A stretch of DNA of 20,817 nucleotides from CAITNM01 sp964446295. GTDB taxonomy: Bacteria > Pseudomonadota > Alphaproteobacteria > Paracaedibacterales > CAITNM01. Shown piece after piece: positions 15,670-20,817 of this stretch. The translations under genes were made by a program, and so were the position numbers. The DNA lies in contig CAYUNR010000022.1 of assembly GCA_964446295.1 (NCBI GenBank), positions 1-20,817 of the forward strand, given 5' to 3'. Under the pieces are notes generated by a model that worked only from the letters and a program-made list of their open reading frames with translations, made no database searches and was not told where the DNA came from. The stretch's first letter is position 1; the number at the start of each line of letters is the position of its first letter.

Positions 15670-16572
15670 ATGCTAACACCTGAGACGCAATTGTTTCTGG
15701 AAGGTTTAAAAAATTTAAACCGTCCTCCTATCGATCAAATTCCCGTTGAATTTATGCGTGATCAGTTTGAGACTGTATCTATGCTATATGGCGGGAGTCG
15801 ACTTCAAAATATTACACATGAAGACATCATACTTACATTACAAAAAGTGAATCGCCCAGTTAAAATTCGTACTTTTCAGGTTGAAGCACCTAAAGGGGTA
15901 ATTTTATATGCGCACGGAGGTGGTTGGATTCAGGGTAGCTTAGATACTCATCATGTTATGTGTCAAAATCTAGCACAGGCAACACATAGTAATGTTGTAG
16001 CAATTGATTACTCTTTATGCCCTGAGCATGCATATCCAGTTGCATTAAACGAAATTGAGGCCGTATATAAATGGGCTGTTTCCGAACAATCCCTTCCCAT
16101 TAGTGTCGCTGGTGACAGCGCAGGCGCAAATTTAATGGCAGGACTTATAATGCGATTAAACAGCCAACAATTGGCTTTACCCAAAGATTGTATTTTTTTC
16201 TATCCTTTTTTTGATTTAACATGCCAATTGAAGTCACTACAGGAATTTGCTGAGGGCTACATGTTAACTAAACATACAACAGTCCACTGCAGAAATACTT
16301 ATTTAAGTAATGACCAAACGTTAGCAGAGCTCCCTGAAGTTTCGCCTTTATGGCAAATGGAAAATATCAAATTTCCACCTTCTTTAATTATTGCTGCTGA
16401 ATATGACCCTCTTCGCGATGATTCAAGAATCGCTAAAGATATATTGAAACAAAAGGGTGCGTTGAAAGGCTATTTAGAAGTACCTGGAGTCATTCATGGA
16501 TTTGCGCAATTTCCAGGTTTATTTCCAGAATCAACTAAAGTTTTTGAATGGATTGGCAAGTTTTATAGCTAA
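15670..16572 (+). CDS. HSL-family alpha/beta hydrolase (esterase)
   Basis: This 300-residue protein belongs to the hormone-sensitive-lipase/Abhydrolase_3 family of carboxylic-ester hydrolases. The oxyanion-hole motif HGGGW is at 82-86, the nucleophile Ser150 lies in GDSAG, the acid is probably Asp246 in EYDPLRDD, and the base is His276 in IHGF. A cap region fills about residues 1-60. There is no signal peptide, so it should be cytoplasmic. AGGAAG starting near 15656 gives a good ribosome binding site. The gap from atpD is only 16 bases with no terminator, so it is probably transcribed with the F1 genes and occupies the place of atpC. Nothing links it by sequence to ATP synthase, and its substrate is unknown. 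Confidence 0.9.
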   Translation: MLTPETQLFLEGLKNLNRPPIDQIPVEFMRDQFETVSMLYGGSRLQNITHEDIILTLQKVNRPVKIRTFQVEAPKGVILYAHGGGWIQGSLDTHHVMCQNLAQATHSNVVAIDYSLCPEHAYPVALNEIEAVYKWAVSEQSLPISVAGDSAGANLMAGLIMRLNSQQLALPKDCIFFYPFFDLTCQLKSLQEFAEGYMLTKHTTVHCRNTYLSNDQTLAELPEVSPLWQMENIKFPPSLIIAAEYDPLRDDSRIAKDILKQKGALKGYLEVPGVIHGFAQFPGLFPESTKVFEWIGKFYS

Positions 16573-16610
16573 GAAAACCACTGATATTTTGTGTAACTAG
16601 TCTTAAAAAC

Positions 16611-16639
16611 TTGAATATTTTTGAAAAACCTCCTATACC
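16611..16639 (+). promoter_or_regulatory. Candidate promoter for accA
   Basis: TTGAAT at 16611-16616 and TATACC at 16634-16639 are spaced by exactly 17 bases, each matching consensus at 4 of 6 positions. They lie in the 94-base gap between the esterase gene and accA, with the accA start 27 bases downstream of the -10. I see no terminator in the gap, so read-through from the atp operon is also possible. Confidence 0.4.
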
Positions 16640-16666
16640 CTATCTATGGATTGATGATCTACGGCC

Positions 16667-17623
16667 ATGAATAAATTTTTAGATTTTGAAAAACCAATTG
16701 CTGAACTTGTTGGTAAAATTGAAGAGCTAAGACACTTAGCTAACAACAAAGACCTTAACATCGCTGATGAGGTTTCTAAGCTGCAATTAAAAGCAGATAA
16801 AATGATGCGTCAAACGTACACTCAGTTAACACCTTGGCAAAAGGTTCAAGTAGCTAGGCATCCGGACAGACCAAAATTTTCTGCATATATAAATGCAATT
16901 TTTACTGATTTTGTGCCACTTGCTGGCGATCGCTTATTCGCTGATGACCAAAGTATTGTTGGTGGCTTGGCGACCTTAGGTGGTGTATCTGTTATGGTCA
17001 TTGGCCAAGAAAAAGGTAACGATACAGAATCCCGTGTAAAACATAATTTTGGCATGCCAAAACCTGAAGGGTATCGTAAAGCTCAACGTTTAATGGATAT
17101 TGCAAATCGTTTTAAATTGCCAGTTATCACGTTTATTGATACGCCCGGAGCTTATCCTGGCATTGATGCCGAAGAACGTGGTCAAGCTGAAGCAATAGCT
17201 AAAAGCATAGAAAAATGCCTAACTATTGAAGTTCCCTTAATTACAATCATCATCGGTGAAGGTAGCTCTGGCGGTGCCATAGCTATTGCAACTGCAAATT
17301 CAGTATTAATGCTTGAACATGCAATTTATGCGGTAATTTCCCCTGAAGGATGTGCTTCAATTTTATGGCGCAGCTCAACAAAAGCTGCTGAAGCTGCTGA
17401 AGCCCAAAAATTAACCGCTCAAGACTTACTAACACTTGGTGTAATTGATGCAATTATTCCTGAACCTATTGGCGGAGCACAACGCTTTCCTACACAAGTT
17501 GTTGAATCTGTAAGACGTCAGATAGAAATAGTTCTAAACGACCTAATACGCAATAGCGGACAACAGCTAAAATTAATGCGTCGTGAAAAATTCCTGCATA
17601 TGGGCAAAAAAGGTTTAGGGTAA
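16667..17623 (+). CDS. accA: Acetyl-CoA carboxylase carboxyltransferase, alpha subunit
   Basis: This 318-residue subunit pairs with AccD to transfer the carboxyl group from carboxybiotin to acetyl-CoA, the first committed step of fatty-acid synthesis. It begins with the family's LDFEKPIAEL opening and carries GMPKPEGYRKAQRLM (129-143), TPGAYPGIDAEERGQ (159-173), GEGSSGGA (197-204), whose backbone forms an oxyanion hole, and ISPEGCASILW (224-234). The length equals that of the E. coli protein (about 319). accD is not in the window. The ribosome binding site is weak. Confidence 0.96.
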   Translation: MNKFLDFEKPIAELVGKIEELRHLANNKDLNIADEVSKLQLKADKMMRQTYTQLTPWQKVQVARHPDRPKFSAYINAIFTDFVPLAGDRLFADDQSIVGGLATLGGVSVMVIGQEKGNDTESRVKHNFGMPKPEGYRKAQRLMDIANRFKLPVITFIDTPGAYPGIDAEERGQAEAIAKSIEKCLTIEVPLITIIIGEGSSGGAIAIATANSVLMLEHAIYAVISPEGCASILWRSSTKAAEAAEAQKLTAQDLLTLGVIDAIIPEPIGGAQRFPTQVVESVRRQIEIVLNDLIRNSGQQLKLMRREKFLHMGKKGLG

Positions 17624-17667
17624 CTTTTGAAAACCAAACATTTAACAACAAAACGGTGATACCAATT

Positions 17668-18390
17668 ATGATGTTGAACTTAAATATTCCAAAGCATGTC
17701 GCAATCATTATGGATGGCAATGGTCGCTGGGCTAAAGCACGGTCGTTACCAACTATTGCAGGACACAGAGCTGGAGCAAAAGCTGTTGAAGAGATTATAA
17801 GTCGCGCTGCAGAAATTGGAATTGAGTATGTAACTCTTTGGGCTTTTTCTTCTGAAAACTGGAAACGTGAGCAAGAGTGGGTTGAAGAACTTATGGGACT
17901 GCTTCGTTGGTATCTACAACATTCAATCGATAAACTTATAAAAAACAATGTACGTGTGAAAGTTATTGGTGACCGCTCAGCGTTCGCAAAAGACTTGCAA
18001 GACATGATCGGCAGCGTTGAAGACAGAACCCAGGAAAACACAGGTATTACTGTTATTTTAGCGTTAAGTTATGGAGGCCGAGATGATATTCGCAGGGCTA
18101 CACAAAAAATTGCAGCTGATATCAAAAGCGGAGCTATACAGCCAGAGGATATTACAGAAGACTTAATCAGCCAAAATCTTGACACCAAGTTTTGCCCAGA
18201 TCCTGATTTATTAATTCGTACCTCTGGCGAATTACGAGTAAGCAACTACCTACTGTGGCAAATGGCTTACACTGAATACGTATTTGTTGATTGCTTTTGG
18301 CCTGATTTTGGGGCAAAACAATTAGACTTAGCAATTGAACAGTATTCAAAAAGGCATCGCCGATATGGCTTATACAGTGTTGCAGCCTAA
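17668..18390 (+). CDS. uppS: Undecaprenyl diphosphate synthase (cis-prenyltransferase)
   Basis: This 240-residue enzyme adds isopentenyl units in cis to farnesyl diphosphate, giving the C55 carrier for peptidoglycan. The catalytic Asp16 is in IIMDGNGRWAK, followed by GHRAGAKAV, FSSENWKR (60-67), IRTSGELRVSN (183-193) and WQMAYTEYVF with Glu203. All are close to consensus. The start could be either of two adjacent ATGs (17668 or 17671); 17668 is chosen because a GGTG near 17655 is spaced for it, and the upstream GTG at 17656 is less likely. It overlaps cdsA by 26 bases. Confidence 0.95.
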   Translation: MMLNLNIPKHVAIIMDGNGRWAKARSLPTIAGHRAGAKAVEEIISRAAEIGIEYVTLWAFSSENWKREQEWVEELMGLLRWYLQHSIDKLIKNNVRVKVIGDRSAFAKDLQDMIGSVEDRTQENTGITVILALSYGGRDDIRRATQKIAADIKSGAIQPEDITEDLISQNLDTKFCPDPDLLIRTSGELRVSNYLLWQMAYTEYVFVDCFWPDFGAKQLDLAIEQYSKRHRRYGLYSVAA

Positions 18391-19156
18391 GGGAGATTTG
18401 CTTCCAAGAATCCTTACCGGATTAGTAGCAATCCCGGCAGTTATTTTTCTAATTTTTCAAGACCCCATTTTTTTTAAATTACTTGGTGTGCTTGCAAGCT
18501 TTGGATTACTTAGAGAATGGTCACGTCTAAGTTTTGGTGAAAATTACCACTGGATGAATAGCATTTGTTTATTAGCTATTCTCGTGGCTTTTGTGCCGGC
18601 ATTACGTATAGGTTCTGTTGCAATAATACTAGCTGGATGTGGTTGGTTGTATTACTTAAACCTTTTGCCCGTTAAGAAGTTTGCAATTGTCAGCGCTGGC
18701 TATCTGTACATAAGCCTTGCAATGAGTATCATTATTCATATAATGCCTGAAATTGGGGGATCGCACTTTATTTTATTAGTACTTGCTCTTGTTTGGCTTG
18801 TAGATACAGGCGCGTTCATAGTAGGTAAAGCTATAGGAGGACCAAAATTAGCGCCGACTATTAGTCCTGGCAAAACATGGGCTGGATTTTTTGGTGGTAT
18901 CTTTTTTGGTTTAGTGGGCGTGTGGTTTCTAACAAAAATAATGAGTATCAACGTAAGTCATTCATTTTGGGTTTTTGGAACAGCTGCGGTTTTTCTGGCC
19001 CATGGCGGTGATCTTCTAGAATCATGGTGTAAACGATATTTTAATGTAAAGGACTCTGGCAGTTTTCTTCCTGGTCATGGCGGGTTATTAGATAGGCTAG
19101 ATAGTCTTTTGGCTATTAGCTTTGCAGTCGCCTTACTTTGGTATTTTGGTGAATAA
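18365..19156 (+). CDS. cdsA: Phosphatidate cytidylyltransferase, CDP-diacylglycerol synthase
   Basis: This 263-residue polytopic membrane enzyme makes CDP-diacylglycerol from phosphatidate and CTP. About seven to eight hydrophobic segments are visible, beginning with ILTGLVAIPAVIFLIF. The CDS signature is present: SPGKTWAGFFGG, then SWCKRYFNVKDSGSFLPGHGG with LLDRLDSL directly following, which is the PROSITE-type pattern with its KD, HGG and DRxD elements. The ATG at 18365 lies inside uppS; a weak alternative is a TTG at 18398 placed too close behind an AAGGGAG. uppS-cdsA pairing is common, but the usual frr/pyrH upstream and dxr/rseP downstream are absent here. Confidence 0.93.
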   Translation: MAYTVLQPKGDLLPRILTGLVAIPAVIFLIFQDPIFFKLLGVLASFGLLREWSRLSFGENYHWMNSICLLAILVAFVPALRIGSVAIILAGCGWLYYLNLLPVKKFAIVSAGYLYISLAMSIIIHIMPEIGGSHFILLVLALVWLVDTGAFIVGKAIGGPKLAPTISPGKTWAGFFGGIFFGLVGVWFLTKIMSINVSHSFWVFGTAAVFLAHGGDLLESWCKRYFNVKDSGSFLPGHGGLLDRLDSLLAISFAVALLWYFGE

Positions 19157-19182
19157 TTCAATAATTTTAATAAGAAAATAAT

Positions 19183-20712
19183 ATGCGATTAGTCTCATCG
19201 GCACTTAATGTTGCTTTTTTTACAATCCTTAGTCGTTTAACTGGGTTCTTCCGTGATATTTTGATGGCCCAGTATATTGGCACAAGCTTTGTTATGGATG
19301 CCCTTGTTATTGCCATTAAAATTCCTAGTTTTTTAAGAAGAATTTTTGCAGAAGGCGCGCTGAATTCTTCATTCGTTCCTATTTACTCCGCAATGCATGT
19401 TTCGCAAGAAAGTGAAGCTAAAGAATTTATCAAAGACATTTTTTCATTAATGACAGGAATCCTAATATTATTGATTATAATCTTTGAGCTAATCATGCCT
19501 TTCATCGTTACTATTATGATTCCTGGGGTAGGTGAAGAAGTATTCTCATTAGCTGTTTCATTTTCTAGAATTACTTTTCCTTTTATTTTACTTATATCAT
19601 TAACAGCTTTATTCAGTGGTGTTTTAAATACTCATGATCGCTTTGGCGCTGCTGCATCATCACAAATTGCTGGAAATCTTTTCATTGTATTTATTATGAA
19701 AATTGTTGATCCTTCTATGCTTGGTGATGGCGGAATTGTTGCTACAGCAATTATGGGATCAGGTTTTGTTCAGCTGCTGTGGGTATATGTTCCTTGCTAC
19801 TTCATGGGTATTCGCCCTTCACTTAGAAAGCCAAGAAAAAACCAGGCAATGACAAATTTTGGTAGAAGAATGCTTCCTGCTGCATTTGGCTCAGGCATTC
19901 TTCAAATCAACTTATTTATTGATACAATTATCGCGTCGCTACTACCAATGGGGACTATATCTTACCTGTATTATGCGGATAGGCTTTACCACCTTCCAAT
20001 TAGTGTTACCGGCACTGCTTTAGGCACAGTTTTACTGCCAATGTTATCTAAACAATGGAGAGAAAATAACGTTGAAGGAGCCATGCACAATCAAAATCGC
20101 GCAATTGAATTCGCGATGTTAATTACACTCCCAGCAATGGTCGGATTAATTTATTTGTCATATCCTTTGGTCATGGTTATTTTTGAACGCGGAGCTTTTG
20201 ACCACGCATCAAGCGTTGCTACTGCAGAAACACTTGCAGGGTTTGCCAGCGGATTACCTGCATATATATTAATAAAAATATTTAACACCAGTTTTTTTGC
20301 ACGACAAGACACAGTTACGCCTATAAAAGTGGCTCTTGCGGGCATGATTGTGAATGTAATTTTGAACTTTGCCCTAATATACAAATACAAACACCTTGGC
20401 ATAGCTATCGCAACGTCTAGTGCATCTTGGTTTAATGCTGCCGTATTAGTTTATCTTTTGAAAAAACGTAATTTCATTAGCTTTGATGCTGCACTTTGGA
20501 AATTTCTCGCAAAAATTCTAATACCTTGTGCTTTAATATTTTTAGTACTCATAACCTTGAAACCTATTGTTTCTCCTTACCTTCATTCAAATGATGGTAT
20601 TCATATTCGCTCTATTGCCCTAGCAGCACTTGTTGGAGCAGGATTATTGGCGTATTTTGTTGCAGCTTGGGCTACTGGTTTATTACGATTCAAAGAATAC
20701 ATGTCATCGTAG
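19183..20712 (+). CDS. murJ: MurJ, lipid II flippase (MviN family)
   Basis: This 509-residue protein is a MOP-superfamily transporter that flips lipid II across the inner membrane. It has the size of E. coli MurJ (511) and about 14 hydrophobic segments. Residues known to matter in E. coli fall at the same numbers: Arg18 and Arg24 in SRLTGFFRD, Asp39, and Arg52 in LRRIFAEGALNSSFVPI. The gene follows cdsA after 26 bases with only a weak ribosome binding site (AAGAAA). Its stop is immediately followed by the next start. Confidence 0.96.
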   Translation: MRLVSSALNVAFFTILSRLTGFFRDILMAQYIGTSFVMDALVIAIKIPSFLRRIFAEGALNSSFVPIYSAMHVSQESEAKEFIKDIFSLMTGILILLIIIFELIMPFIVTIMIPGVGEEVFSLAVSFSRITFPFILLISLTALFSGVLNTHDRFGAAASSQIAGNLFIVFIMKIVDPSMLGDGGIVATAIMGSGFVQLLWVYVPCYFMGIRPSLRKPRKNQAMTNFGRRMLPAAFGSGILQINLFIDTIIASLLPMGTISYLYYADRLYHLPISVTGTALGTVLLPMLSKQWRENNVEGAMHNQNRAIEFAMLITLPAMVGLIYLSYPLVMVIFERGAFDHASSVATAETLAGFASGLPAYILIKIFNTSFFARQDTVTPIKVALAGMIVNVILNFALIYKYKHLGIAIATSSASWFNAAVLVYLLKKRNFISFDAALWKFLAKILIPCALIFLVLITLKPIVSPYLHSNDGIHIRSIALAALVGAGLLAYFVAAWATGLLRFKEYMSS

Positions 20713-20817
20713 ATGGAAACGCTATCTCAGGTTATTAAAAGTTATCGTGCTTTTGCTGTTGCTGGGCTTCTTGAAAAAACAAAATCTGCGCTTATTGTAC
20801 TAAGCCGCGACAATGAC
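20713..20817 (+). CDS. mfd: Probable transcription-repair coupling factor Mfd, N-terminal fragment
   Basis: The ATG directly after the murJ stop opens a frame of 35 codons that runs off the right edge. It reads METLSQVIKSYRAFAVAGLL, followed by EKTKSALIVLSRDND. The pattern of a short helix, then V-x-G, then a strand with V-x-RDD/RDN-like ending resembles the start of Mfd in alphaproteobacteria (for example V-A-G-x-P-E-G then V-L-H-V-A-R-D-D), where the UvrB-like domain begins. No catalytic motif is within the window, so this is a probable call based on weak N-terminal likeness. No gap separates it from murJ. Confidence 0.5.
   Translation, partial: METLSQVIKSYRAFAVAGLLEKTKSALIVLSRDND

Noticed and set aside
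17490..18041. Minus-strand open frame of 183 codons opposite accA end and uppS
   Set aside because: It lies antisense to two well-supported genes, shows no recognisable domain, and its composition is that of a reversed coding frame.

Overview
The window reads as a chromosomal segment of an AT-rich (by eye about 35-40% GC) alphaproteobacterium, probably one with a compact genome; a host-associated lineage of the Rickettsiales/Holosporales sort would fit, but the lineage is inference. Support comes from the gene order around the ISC cluster (divergent MPEVIF-type alpha/beta hydrolase, iscR, an extra cysteine desulfurase, iscS-iscU-iscA-hscB-hscA-fdx) and from an F1 operon with no F0 genes beside it. 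Every gene except the partial one at the left edge is on the + strand, intergenic gaps are short, and many neighbours overlap. I see no tRNA, rRNA, CRISPR array, insertion sequence or prophage. No gap exceeds about 180 bases.

Layout. (1) 1-6988: partial divergent hydrolase, then the iron-sulfur cluster assembly operon, led by a near-consensus type 1 IscR operator and closed by a SAM methyltransferase gene that follows fdx after one base. (2) 6989-9777: dnaA, preceded by a perfect DnaA box, then dnaN and a strong intrinsic terminator. (3) 9778-11178: an AT-rich spacer, a phospholipase/carboxylesterase-like hydrolase with an unusual N-terminal internal repeat, and a Dps ferritin. (4) 11179-16572: an extended -10 promoter followed by atpH-atpA-atpG-atpD. 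Where atpC (epsilon) would normally lie there is an HSL-family esterase gene. (5) 16573-end: accA, uppS, cdsA, murJ and the first 35 codons of a probable mfd, forming a lipid-precursor and cell-wall block.

How the genes fit together: IscS supplies sulfur to the IscU scaffold; HscB and HscA act on IscU through its LPPVK motif; ferredoxin supplies electrons; IscA is a carrier; IscR senses cluster status and probably represses the operon through the site at 161-185. DnaA and DnaN start and carry replication. AccA feeds fatty-acid synthesis, CdsA makes CDP-diacylglycerol, UppS makes the undecaprenyl carrier and MurJ flips lipid II.

Nothing here is clearly a new system. The points most worth a second look are the missing atpC with an esterase in its place, a strongly shortened HscA ATPase domain, the duplicated oxyanion-hole segment in the hydrolase at 9901, and a Ser in place of a conserved acidic residue at the Dps ferroxidase centre.
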